NCBI GenBank assembly: GCA_030141605.1
Contig: JAQGDQ010000229.1
Location: 126,501 to 190,500 of the forward strand
Reading direction: 5' to 3'
DNA from: Tubiluchus corallicola
Taxonomy: Eukaryota; Priapulida; Priapulimorpha; Priapulimorphida; Tubiluchidae
Length of the DNA: 64,000 bases
Shown here: one piece after another, positions 24,521 through 35,396 of the stretch
How the letters are laid out: each line of letters begins with the position of its first letter
Numbering within the stretch: position 1 is the first letter of the stretch
Made by a program: the position numbers and the translations under genes
The notes under the pieces: model-generated
What the model was told of the DNA's origin: nothing
Seen by the model: only the letters and a program-made list of their open reading frames with translations
Database searches by the model: none

Positions 24521-24954
24521 AACGGGTGCATTGAAACCAATATAAACCGATTTTATTTATTCCGCACCCCCAGTAGCTTTTAATAGTGCATGACACGTAG
24601 TATTTCTTAGTTTTTAATGCAAATTTTTGACTTTTATATGGCATTTTTGTGCTGAAATAAACTTTAAAAATATATATATTAAAGTTTATTATATTAAAAT
24701 GGTGTTCAGCTGTTTAAAAATGATATTAAACAATAAATGTCAAATTAAACTCGCCCTCTTCAAACTTCAGTAGTAGGATTTACACCGCGGAAACCTCAAA
24801 ATACCTACCAAACAGCGTCTTTCATTAATGAGCTACAACAACTGGTTTCATTTTCATGGCTGAAAGCTTTCTCTACAAACGAAAATTATCAATTTGCAAA
24901 TTTTGTTAAAAGCAATATTAAATGCTAGATAAACCAGGGAAGAGTAAAACTTAC
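24521..24954 (-). other. Start of PRKG intron 1
   Basis: On the minus strand the intron begins GTAAGTTTTACTC at 24954, a consensus U1-type donor. The rest is A+T-rich non-coding sequence. Confidence 0.6.
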
Positions 24955-25463
24955 CTAAAATCCTTCTGGATACGTCGAAGTTCTATTTGTACAGCGGCTC
25001 TGCCCTGCTTACCACTGCTCTCCCCGCTGACTCCCTGTTTCTTGTTCCTGGCTTCCTGTCCGGCCATGTTCTGATCCTCATGAATGGTAGCTAGGATGTC
25101 CGGCTTGTCCGGTTTGGCCGTCTGCGACAGGACAGACTTGAGTTTGTCCACTTCGGCCGTGAGTTTAGTGATCTCCTCCGATTTCTCTCGGAGGAGCCGT
25201 TCGAATTCGCACCTCTCCAATTCATATTGCTGTATTTTCGCATCTTTCTGCTTAATCTCGCGTTTCAATTCTGGCAGGAGAACCTTCACTTTGGCAAAAT
25301 CCAGCACCTCACCGTCGATGGTGATTTGGGACGCGGACGCCCCATTGCCCATTGCTGTTCTGGGCAAGTTCGTGTTGGAAGTGGTGGCTGCCGCCGGCTT
25401 CCCCGCCTGCGCTGACTGTGCAACCTTCGGCTGTTTGTTTGACTTATCCCCGAAGAACGGCAT
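24955..25463 (-). CDS. PRKG: cGMP-dependent protein kinase, first coding exon (partial gene)
   Basis: PRKG kinases are cytosolic or membrane-bound Ser/Thr kinases switched on by cGMP. This exon gives 169 complete codons plus two bases from ATG 25463 to the donor AG|GTAAGT at 24955/24954. Residues 1-52 are Ala/Ser/Asn-rich and probably disordered. Residues 54-112 form a coiled coil with hydrophobic residues spaced by seven at 63, 70, 77, 91, 98, 105 and 112 (Arg at 84). ELKREIKQKDAKIQ (65-78) closely resembles the zipper of vertebrate type II kinase, and DFAK (55-58) that of type I alpha. KKQGVSGE at 141-148 aligns with the autoinhibitory R-x-x-G-I/V-S-A-E-P segment. An inner Met38 opens MGNGAS, a possible N-myristoylation start. 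GTG 25511 is in frame upstream but unlikely as a start. The cNMP and kinase exons are not in view, so type I versus type II orthology is open. Confidence 0.8.
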
Positions 25464-26600
25464 GGGAAAATAAGAGACGAACCAAATCAATAGATGCAGG
25501 TGGCGCGGCACGGCGAAACGGAATGCAAATCGAAATGCTAAACAGCAATATCCACCTTAATCATTAACAGTGTGTGTCTGACTGTAATGTTTGTTTGCCG
25601 GTCTATTTATCCGAGCTGTTTATTTTCGCTGGCACCCGTATCTGGTCTGTCAAATACTTGAAGTTAAGAGGTTTATCCAAGCACTCATTCACACTGCTAC
25701 AACAACGATCAAAAATCATGAACATTAGATAAAACTAACAAAACATATTGAAACTCTACTAACACGCAACAGTTACTACACTTAGCTGTCGTTAAAACAA
25801 CGGTAAAACTATATCACGCAACAGTTACTACTTTTAACGATCGTCAAAAGAACGAAAACTAAACGTCATAGTTCTCATAACAACAGATGCTAAATTGCCC
25901 AACACTGATACCTCAATCCGGGCAAATTTGCACAGAGAGCCGTTCAAAGGCGAGCTCATCGATTTCCATGTATTTTCCACAAATTTGATGATTTGCAGCC
26001 TGACACAATCTCTGTTGCAGATAATGACGCTCGAGCAGATTTGAGGCAATTTTGTCACCCAGCCGACATCGATTTGGCAAATTTCTAAATGGCTTTCTGG
26101 ACAGTAACGCGACAGGAGTGATAGCTGATCTTCTGTGTTTAAAGCACCGCTTCTCTGGTATTCTAACCGTAAACAATACTTTCAACTCGCTGAATTTGAT
26201 CAAACAACTAAAACAACACACGTCCGAGGTTTTCAACAGCAGTAGAATACGAAATTTACGAATAAAAACTCTTTCTTGTGTAGCAAAATGAATACAACCT
26301 CAAGCTTCACGATACTAATGATGGCAACGTTCTTTGCTGCACTCTAGTTTGGTAGTAGCACGACTTATTTAACAAAGAAAGTTAATCTACCCGTTTAATC
26401 AGTATAACCACGCAGCAGCCACATTTAGCTAGAACCGCTGAAGTTTACAGAGTTCTGTCAGTACCACACGATTTCAAACGAATTCTCCAAACAGCAAAAC
26501 TAACTCAGCAGCAACAGATGTTTAGAAAATTCCTGCAGCGGTCACAAGGGAGTCAAGTACAGCAGGATAAAACAGTAGACGAAAGCTCAGGCTCCTAAAG
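25464..26600 (-). promoter_or_regulatory. Presumed PRKG 5' UTR and promoter region
   Basis: Directly upstream of the kinase start on the minus strand, the frame is closed by TAA about 80 bases before the ATG. No upstream exon or TATA box can be placed with confidence. Open stretches at 26236-25834 on the minus strand start with non-ATG codons and show no motif. The call rests on position only. Confidence 0.3.
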
Positions 26601-27654
26601 AAAACAAAACGTAAACTGGGTTAATATAATCATTATATTTGTGCGCTAGGGACGTTGCCAGCAATATAAACTAAAGAAGCCAAGTTGCATATTGGAATTC
26701 GGTTAAATGTTAAAAACGTTGTAGTCTGCAATACTTGTTTTTCTTGAAAACGGATGGCGCCACGTATGCTACTTAGCATCATAAACAGGCTTACGTTTTT
26801 GCCTTTGCTATATGTAAAATTTAGTACTGAAGTAACAAACTACTTTAATAACTGTTACTATGAACACATTCACAATCACCTGCGTGATACATTCAAGGTC
26901 AAATTGGTTTCAAGAATCGGTGTTGAGACAGAAATAAGTAGACACGGCATGCGTGTCATAAACCGAATAAAATGTACACCTGAGCAAGAGATAATTTAAA
27001 ATTAATATTGTACATATTACACATTGGTCTCAAGATTTTGTTATTCGCATAGCTCAACATTTTGCTGATCTTTAGTCCTTAAAGAGCCATGTTCTTAACA
27101 GGCTTTTAGAAATTGTCGGTCTGTTTGGGTAGCGTGTAAGGTCGACGTTCCAAACCACAGGTGAAAACATAGCTAGTTTGTAAAATAGACAGTCTAGCTT
27201 CTTAAGACAGCTATCTCACTGAGCAACAAAACAGTTTTTACCTCGATTGTAGAATTTTTTTCTCAGTAGTTTTTACTTGTTTGCCATTTCGTTTGTTTAG
27301 GTTCTACCGATATCATCATTCATCATTCACTCACTCTATTAAATATATATCTATAGTATACCGGCGTATATATATATAAGCTGATCTACAGTAAGAACCT
27401 GGTCGTAAATCATTTTCTAACATACTCGTAATGTGCAATGACAGCTGGCATTTATTAAATGAATAAATTTATGGTCAACCCTTTACCAATCTTAAGTAGC
27501 TTGTTGAACCTTGTCATGTAAACTGTATACAGCATGACAAACTTGAAGCCGCAGTCCAAATGGTTTCTTTTGTTGCATGTAGAAAAGAGAGCCGATTACT
27601 CTTCCGAAAGGCAACGATAAAGGAAAAGACAGTGAAGAGAGAAAGGGAAATCGA
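26601..27654. other. No gene seen
   Basis: Non-coding A+T-rich DNA with a short TA run near 27340-27380. Confidence 0.4.
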
Positions 27655-27658
27655 GTGA

Positions 27659-27754
<96 letters not shown>

Positions 27755-27894
27755 AGGAAGGGGAAAGAGAGAGAGCGAGAGAGAGAGAGAGAAAGAAAGA
27801 GGAGAGGAGGAATGGGGAGAGAGGGAGAGAGAGAAAGAGTGAGAGAAAAAGAGAAAAGGTAAGGGAAAGAGAGAGAGAAGAGAGAGGGGGTGTA

Positions 27895-27988
<94 letters not shown>
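27655..27988 (+). repeat. Compound (GA)n microsatellite
   Basis: Two pure GA blocks (about 27660-27755 and 27898-27988) flank a degenerate purine-only middle with AGGAAGGGG and GAAAGAAAGAGG variants. Open frames through both strands are artefacts. Confidence 0.97.
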
Positions 27989-27990
<2 letters not shown>

Positions 27991-28441
27991 GTGTTGATTT
28001 TTCTTGCAACCGAGCCATTATCGAAATACTTCGTTCAATATCAGCTAACGACACTGTTAAACCTGTTATGCGATGAAGAGATTCAGTAAACAAGTAAAAA
28101 CAGACTCAGAGTGACATCTGGTTATGGGAATGATAAATGCGCGATGCAATTATTGAAGCAGGGCTGCCAGTATTTGTAAGTGCATTTGCGTTTGGAACAA
28201 ATAGCTGAATGGTCACGCGTTCTGCACTTTGTGACTGAATTAACAAATGTCGAGCAAATATCAGCAAATAGATGGGTGATTGCCAGAAAGTCGCTTCTGG
28301 GCTACCATACAGTTGCAAGCCATTTACCTTGTCAAAGGAGGACATATAACTGAACTGTCAATCAGGCATCTCTATCAGTTCGGTGTCTAATCTCAGAATA
28401 TTATCCTTGAATGTCAGACCTTTAATACTGTGACTAACTCA
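27989..28441. other. No gene; possible relative of the 44.4-kb repeat
   Basis: The segment at about 28370-28430 (CAGTTCGGTGTCTAATCTCA then TCCTTGAATG) resembles part of the tandem unit at 44.76-44.80 kb. Otherwise non-coding. Confidence 0.35.
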
Positions 28442-28750
28442 TTAAAGGAAAACAGGATGATTTTTCATATCCTACCCTATTTTGAAAAACGGTAAAAACA
28501 TACATTTTAGTACCTATAGTACAAATAGTACAAAAGCATTTCGACAATTAAATAATATATTATAGGCGAACCCAGTTAGTGATGACATTACTAGCAAATG
28601 GTGAAATGCATGTAATAGCGAAGACCTAATCGCGCAAACGCTAATTCTTTCACATAAGTCATTCTTGAAAAAATAGTATGTATTCCTTGACTATTATAGA
28701 TGATAATTTATTTTGAGCCATAGTTTAAAATGAGGTCCTGTTTCTTTTAA
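28442..28750 (+). mobile_element. TTAA-bounded MITE, family 1
   Basis: Starts TTAAAGGAAAACAGGATGAT and ends GAGGTCCTGTTTCTTTTAA. Interior signatures TACATTTTAG, ACAATTAAATAATA and TAGTGATGACATTAC are shared with the copies at 40.9 and 45.6 kb. No coding capacity. Confidence 0.75.
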
Positions 28751-28999
28751 AGCAATAAGGGCAGCAGCTACAAGTGAGTACAATGCTTACTGTTGATATT
28801 TTTCATACTTTATGAGGTTTTATTTGACCAGTCTCTCTTCCAATAATGACAGCGCCTTTCTGTTCGTAAGATCCAGGTTGAAACCAGTGAAACAGTGTTA
28901 AAATTTTTTGTTGATGCCAAAAAGTTTGATTCTCAGAGCACGATTACTTTAAAACGCTTTGGATTGTAGATTTGGGATACCAGATTGAGGCTTATAAAC
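28751..28999. other. No gene seen
   Basis: Short non-coding spacer between two elements. Confidence 0.4.
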
Positions 29000-29440
29000 G
29001 CTGCAAAATTTTAAATCTTTTTATTTACTTACTCACGTCATCTTGAGAATTTTATGTCACTTACATGCTGTCTTATTCCATACAGAGCTTGCGTTAGCGG
29101 TAACGCTGTCTGAAACTTATAAATTTAAACTCCCGCGATGACCGTTACGCGCAGCCATTTTAATGCTAGGTCGTTTGAAACAAGTTCAGATAACACTGCA
29201 TATAGTTTGAAAAAATAATCAGGGGATTGGTAGCGCACACTTTACCAACTAAGCAAACATTTTAAATACTTATCTTGTCAATAAGATTAAAAATACGTTT
29301 TTCTGTGAATCACTGGTGAGTCAGAGACATTTTACAGCTGGCCCGAACATTTTAAATTACTAAGAATTTTCTTTTCTAGGTAAGCATAATGCTAAGTAAT
29401 ATAACTTTGCAAGGAAAGTTTTTTGGGATATACTTTAATG
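29000..29440 (-). mobile_element. MITE family 2, inverted partial copy
   Basis: Reverse complement of the family 2 elements at 29656 and 55292. It shares CCGCGATGACCGTTACG, GTTTGAAACAAGTTCAGATA, TTAAAAATACG and AAGTAATATAACTTTGCA. The outer part of the element is missing, so this copy is truncated. Confidence 0.7.
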
Positions 29441-29655
29441 TCTCTAGGAATATTGACAACATATCCTTAAAGAAGTACAGTTTATCAGTACAGGAACACG
29501 TTTGAAATAAACAGGTTTTACTTTTCACACAGCTATTAGAGGCACTCAGAATTGAATAACTGCCCCATTGTACACAAATGCGTAATAAGCGTAACAACGC
29601 GTAAGAACGTTCCTCTGCAGCAAATGACTCTGCGCGGCCGTCGTACGCTTTCTCT
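29441..29655. other. Spacer between inverted family 2 copies
   Basis: Non-coding; about 215 bases separate two copies lying in opposite orientation. Confidence 0.4.
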
Positions 29656-30285
29656 TTAAAGGACAAGAAAAGGGGTACCTAAAGTAGCTTTCAGAAAATC
29701 GCCTTGAGAAATTATACTACTTCATTGCAGTTTTATGGATATATCGTACTCGCGTTGAAAGGATTTTTTGTTTGTTTTCAGTTTAAATCTCCCGCGACAC
29801 TCCTCAGACGGCGCCATTACATGACGTCGCTTACACAAACGTAAATCAGGGGAAGAAAAGGAATGTTTAATTATGTCCCATGCAAAATTATATTACTTAC
29901 CTGCTTGAATACTTACGTAACTAGAAAAGAAAATTATTAATTATTTAAAATGCCTTTACCAATTGGTAAAATGTCGCTGACTCACCCTCCAGGGTGCAAC
30001 CAAAAACGTACTTTTAATCTTACTGACAAGATACAGTATTTTAAATTTTACCTACTTAGTGACGTGTGCGCTACGAATGCTACGATTATTTTTTTCAAAC
30101 TTTACAGAATGTTATCTAAACTTGTTTCAAATGAAATGACTTATCGTCAAAATGACAACTTATGACGGTCATCGCGGGAGCTTAAATTTAGAAGTTTTAT
30201 ATAGTGTTACTGCCGACGCAAGTCTAACATGTAAGTGGTATAAAATTTCAAGACGACTTTTTTCAGCTTTATGTAAGTTGAGGGA
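29656..30285 (+). mobile_element. TTAA-type MITE, family 2
   Basis: Begins TTAAAGGACAAGAAAAGGGG and shares CAGAAAATCGCCTT, GCCATTACATGACGTC, CAATTGGTAAAATGTC, TACTGACAAGATAC and AAATTTCAAGACGA with 55292-55932. The right-hand TTAA end seen in that copy is not recognisable here. Confidence 0.75.
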
Positions 30286-31534
30286 ATTCCAGACAGCATA
30301 ATCCAAGGCATTAACTCCAAGTTTTTTTCTTAATAACATTTTTTTATCAGTGTTTTACTCTCTGTTGTGAAGATCATAATGTTAATTGGTTGATTTCGCT
30401 GTTGTTTTGCTGCCATGTATTATTGAGTGCTTTATACACCAATGCGGTTTTGTCAATTAATGAAAATTAGCTGATATAGTTCAAGCACTTAAATTTTTAA
30501 CATGCAAAAACTCGGCAATAACTTAAAAACTACTAAACCCATAAACTTGTAACTTTCACAAACAATACGGTAGTGTACAGTAATGTCAAGCTGTGAAACT
30601 TCAACTTTATAGAAGATTTGTTTCTAATATTACTGTAATCTAAACTTCGGCACATTTTTTCTGCGCCACCCGATATATGGTAATGTTTATACTGTATCTT
30701 ATTTATACTGTACTTTATACTTATACTGTATACTGCAACTCTCATAAAGAAGATATGCAGCAACTTAGTGCTTTCTAAATATGAACACGGTTTTTCTCTA
30801 TGGACGTGCTGATTCGAGCCGTTCACTTCGTAGAGAGAGGATGTATACGCATCCAATCATGCGTAAGACACTTCTGCCAGTTCAGTGGCTCATCTTAGCC
30901 TTGTAAATGCGTGAGATCCCGGTCTTACCACGACCGTCTAACTTGTGTACGATAGATATGCAGGCCTGCCTTTCAATGCTGGCTTCCGGCTGGCAGGATT
31001 GCATTGTACAAAAAGTGGAACTGTGGAAAAACCGCATCGTCATTCGACATTGCATTGTACCCTCAGTTTACATTCATGGTACAACGCCTGAAAAGGACTG
31101 AACTGAGGAACGCTCTATAGAACAGAGCTCAGATCAATATAAATGCAGTACACTGCCAGGCAAATACTAACACACGCACACGTTTACTTGCTATAACAAT
31201 TGACAGGTTTGCTCTAATTAGAAACAAAAGCAACGAGAAGCGTCTGATGAGCAAAGCAGCAGAATAAACTAAAATTAAATTAAACCGCGACAGAACTGCC
31301 AATCTAATAAGTCCCTAACCCGCCAAACGACACGACTGCGCCAAGCGGGGACGTAATTACGTCTTCAGAGGCAGCGTCAACAATTACTAACGCCGAGAAA
31401 AAATGAGTGGAATTGAAAGTGGAGACGGGGGTGGGTGGGTGAGTTTGTCAGTTGCGACACAGAATAAGTAAAAGGGATAGATCATTGATGTTATGAATTC
31501 CGCTCGTTCAACAGTTATTCGTCATTGTAATGTC
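30286..31534. other. No gene seen
   Basis: Non-coding; a minus-strand open stretch at 30856-30533 begins TTG and shows no motif. Confidence 0.4.
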
Positions 31535-31906
31535 GGTAACCGGTAACAAAATCACAGGAAAAGAATCACAGCAAAAAAGTTCACAATTAATGTATCGTGA
31601 CCAGAAAAGATCACAATTTTTGCTAGGAATGACAGTCGGGTAATCAAACAAAACTATCCAAGTCATTTACAATTTACTTAAGTACTATAAACATTTAAAG
31701 TAATGAAACAGAAAGTATTTTAAATCAGTAATTAACTGGCAAATGACTTGAAGTATTGGCAACACTATTTATATATGATGGTATTACATGTATGTAAAAA
31801 ACACTTTTGTTCAAATGGTTAGGATTCGGGTTTGGGGTTAGGGTAAGGGTTAGAGAGAATTATGATTACTTCTTTTTTCCTGTTATTTATTTTATTGCCT
31901 GGGTAC
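31535..31906 (+). mobile_element. GTCAC-rich element with telomere-like core, copy 2
   Basis: Begins GGTAACCGGTAACAAAATCA and carries repeated TCACA-plus-A-run motifs and ACAATTTTTGCTAGG, matching the reverse complement of 8208-8379. A degenerate TTAGGG-like block (GGGGTTAGGGTAAGGGTTAG) lies at about 31837-31856, and the end reads TTTTTTCCTGTTATTTATTT. Roughly 190 unrelated bases separate the arm from the core, so this copy is longer. Confidence 0.5.
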
Positions 31907-32340
31907 GTAATATGTAGAAAAAAAGAACTGCAAATTTCTCAAGGCAATGCGCAATGCCGACAATGGGAATAAAAGGTGTGGTACCCTCTGTTTTTGTTTC
32001 TATGTCTAGTGATAGCAGCAGGTGAACAGTTAACGCTAGTGCCATCAAAGCCATGGTGAGATTAGGCCCACCAACTCACCAAGAGTATTTCGAGCCACTC
32101 TCACAGTTCTCACAAAACGGTTTTTTCTGTCAGACGGTCGAGACTATATCCTATGTTGAAAAAACAGGTGCTAAAACCACTGAACTGGTGAAGGACCTCA
32201 TCTCATAGTCCTCTGTATCTGACATGAATGTGGGGGATATTTGGGACCGGGGACAAAGTCGCAACCATGTCTTCTTCTGACCATCCTAAGTGATATCAAA
32301 AATAGCAGAATTCATTTTTTGCGTTAGCAAAAGTAATCCG
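31907..32340. other. No gene seen
   Basis: Non-coding. On the minus strand this would be 3' UTR if the ORF at 32757-32341 is real. Confidence 0.35.
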
Positions 32341-32757
32341 TTATATCGTGGCACCATCGAGGACCTTACGCACAGTACAGTTTCTCTTAGGTAAAAATAG
32401 ACAACTAAGGCAAGCACTGGATTTTTTGCCTAACGACAATTTGCATGCCATGTGCAAGACGCGAAAGCTTCGAAATTTTTCACACTGAACATTATAAGGC
32501 TTCTGGTTAATATCAGAAGCCATAGAAGAAGCGTCAGAATTCACAATGCAGCTAACTTTCATCTTTCCCATGCAAGGCCTGACATAAACAATTAATCGAT
32601 ATTTACTGCAAACTTTTGAAGTGGTAGCTAGCATAACGCAAGCGGCAAGCGTGAAAACATCTATTTTAACAAAGAGCGAATTCACGCGCTGAGTGCACAA
32701 AATGCATCTTCCCATCACGATAAAACAGAGCACAAGAAAAACTGAAAACTGTGACAT
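32341..32757 (-). CDS. Candidate secreted cysteine-rich protein, unrecognised
   Basis: A single-exon ORF of 138 codons beginning with ATG at 32757. Residues 2-20 (SQFSVFLVLCFIVMGRCIL) are hydrophobic and could be a signal peptide, with cleavage near residue 18-22. The rest holds about nine cysteines, at 40, 50, 62, 70, 92, 105, 116, 119 and 127, and is basic, as in small disulfide-rich secreted proteins. A second hydrophobic stretch near 30-45 weakens a purely soluble reading. I match it to no known family. In A+T-rich DNA an ORF of this length can arise by chance about once in a window this size by my rough estimate, so the support is the combination of ATG, leader and cysteines. It could also be non-coding. 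Confidence 0.3.
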   Translation of the reverse strand: MSQFSVFLVLCFIVMGRCILCTQRVNSLFVKIDVFTLAACVMLATTSKVCSKYRLIVYVRPCMGKMKVSCIVNSDASSMASDINQKPYNVQCEKFRSFRVLHMACKLSLGKKSSACLSCLFLPKRNCTVRKVLDGATI

Positions 32758-33898
32758 GAAGTTGTTTATGACACAAAAACAACAAGATCTCTCTCCAAGG
32801 AAATGCTTGATAAAAACTATCCTAAAATAACCAAAAATTCACTACAAAAACATTTTCTTATTTTTTCTAGCAACTAAACAATCCCGCAGACGCTACAACA
32901 TAAAACAAATGTTAGAGGTACACGACAGCTAAGATGCTATAACCATACTATGTAGTTTTGCGCGTTAAGAATTTTTACAGTTAAATTTATAGTTTTATAA
33001 AGAACAATGTTCAAAAACTATAGAAAGTTGTCACAAAATAGGGCATCTTAAGGACAAATTAAATGTAAGAAACTTGAAAATACGAAAAATTAATTGTGGA
33101 ACTTCAACAGTGCAAAAAATTACTCACGAAGAAAAAGCTTACAACTGTTAATACCGTATTAGCTAGTGTTTCATTTCCAGGGTCAGCACTTATGGAATAG
33201 ATACTAGATCCTTATTTTAATAAAATCTCATATTTCACGTGCGTTACAAAGCTGCTCTTTGCAGTTACTGTAGCTTCACTTTAGTTCCACCTACAATGTT
33301 TCTGCATTTTGCTTCAAACATGTCGTTCTGTATTGTTTTGCATGAAGAAGTGAGCTCTCGTAAGGAGGTTGTCCCTACTCCCTAGAGAAATTCAGAAACA
33401 GCAAAAAATTGTTGTTAAGCAAACCTGAAAACGTCCAAAAACCTTTTGCGCTTTATTTACAATTTTGACTTGACTGGCCGAACATAGTATGAAATTCGCA
33501 ATCAAACATGTCAGATGACCACACGGGCTATACAAATGTGATCAAAAGGCATCGTGTAAATGCTGTTCTCAGTATGTGCTTACATTTTTCCTCAAGCGCT
33601 ACAAACCCACATATAAACCTACAACCACAACTGTTCAACAAGCAAACGTAATTTTTCTGATAGCAGCTACTTACTCAAGCGAAAACAGAGGCCTCACACC
33701 GCGAGCGTATCGATCCTTGCTACCCACATAATGCAGGTAAACCAACTTTACCACAAAACCATACAAACCTTTTCATCAAGATTTTCTCAGCTCGTAAAAT
33801 GTCCATGCCCATTTTGCTAATAAAACAGCTTTCAAGAGTGCCAGGCAGCCATCACAATGAAAGTAACCATCAGAGAACTCTTACTTATGAATCTGCCC
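32758..33898. other. No gene seen
   Basis: Non-coding A+T-rich DNA. Confidence 0.4.
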
Positions 33899-34000
33899 AG
33901 TCTAAATTAGCTTCTTTGCCAAACTAATTCCTAGTCTCTGGGCTTCTTTGCCAAGTCTTAATTCTTAGTCTCGGGACTGGCTTCTTTGCCAAGTAACGGG
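33899..34000 (+). repeat. About 35-45-bp degenerate tandem repeat, three units
   Basis: Three units share AGTCT...GGCTTCTTTGCCAA (at about 33899, 33931 and 33968), with small indels between them. Confidence 0.75.
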
Positions 34001-35102
34001 CGTTACAGTTAATAGGCTTATTTTGTGCTGTCGTCTGTGAATTATTCGCAGGATGTATTAATGACAGGACTGTACTACTAATAATGTTTTACGTGGGCTG
34101 ACGTAGGTCTGTGAAGGTGTTATTGATAAAGCTCAAAATTTGAAGGTGACCTGACAAGACGCCAACATGTATTATATTGCAAATGTAGCGTAATATGCCA
34201 GCATGCGGTTGTGGTAAATTGCTTTCTACCATTAACGCCCTAAAATCTGACACCGCCAAAATCTTTTCAAAGGATTAAAGTTAGAAAGCCTAAATTCTTT
34301 TTATAATGCCTATTTAAGCAGATCCGGTATTGCTGGACAATTATGTAACCGGTTGCGATGAAAATATAATCGAAAGTAGAGATCATTTAAAATATCGCTC
34401 ATAGAAAGCAAATTAGAAAATGAAAGGAGGAAATGGGGCATCTATAGAACAGACAATAGGTATAGGGTGTTAACTAAAACAGAACAGACCCGAGATAACA
34501 ACTCAAACGAGGCTGATGACATAAAAAAAGAATTAAGCTGCATTAAAAATAGCAAAAATAATTACAAAAATATCGTTAAACTTATAAGATATCTTACTAA
34601 TTTCTACAAGAATCATACAAGTAGCTAGCAAGAACAAACAGCATTTCGTGTGATTTTATCCAATTTAAATGGATCTTTTACAAATCTAATGAGTAATTTT
34701 ATTTCGGTTTTTCATTAATACGGGCCGCTGGCATGCAGGTGGGGTAGTATTTGAAGTGCGAATATTGCACACCTACTTATTATACTTCATCTCAACGTTT
34801 TGTACTAGGATTAGACAAACTACACAATTATTTCTGTGCTTTATAGCACTGCGTAGGAATTCGCAAAATCTCTCTCTCCTTTTTTATGACTTTTCTCGAG
34901 CTGAAATAATCAAGTAGCTTAGACTAGCGTAGAAAGCCACTGCAAGTATTCTTCACAATATTCAGATCACAGCCTCCAGATGACAGGGTAGTACTTCACG
35001 GCGACGTTGATCCCATACTCGACTAGTTCAACCAGGCCTGTATGTGACAGGATAGTTAGCCGCACATGAAAGAGAGGGTGAGAAAAGGGAGAGAAACAGA
35101 GA

Positions 35103-35104
<2 letters not shown>
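34001..35104. other. No gene seen
   Basis: Non-coding A+T-rich DNA. Confidence 0.4.
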
Positions 35105-35171
<67 letters not shown>

Positions 35172-35172
35172 C

Positions 35173-35229
<57 letters not shown>
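35105..35229 (+). repeat. (GA)n microsatellite with (GAGACA)n insert
   Basis: Pure GA flanks four GACAGA units near 35152-35181. Open frames across it are artefacts. Confidence 0.97.
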
Positions 35230-35232
<3 letters not shown>

Positions 35233-35332
35233 TATAAGTGCGCCTAGGTGCCTAAGTGAAAGTAAAATACACCCACGCGTTTCTTTATCATCCAAATAAG
35301 CCGCGACAAGTTTCGACTGGAAACTGCATAAG

Positions 35333-35396
35333 CAATTTCCAATTTTTTACATCATCTCAGTAAACAATTTCCAATTTTTTACATCATCTCAGTAAA
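35333..35396 (+). repeat. 32-bp perfect tandem duplication
   Basis: The unit CAATTTCCAATTTTTTACAT plus ATCTCAGTAAA sequence occurs at 35333-35364 and again at 35365-35396 without change, so the duplication is recent. Confidence 0.95.

Noticed and set aside
25084-25567. Plus-strand open frames of 129 and 71 codons
   Set aside because: They lie antisense to the PRKG exon, one starts with TTG, and they have no motif; they are shadows of the real coding strand.
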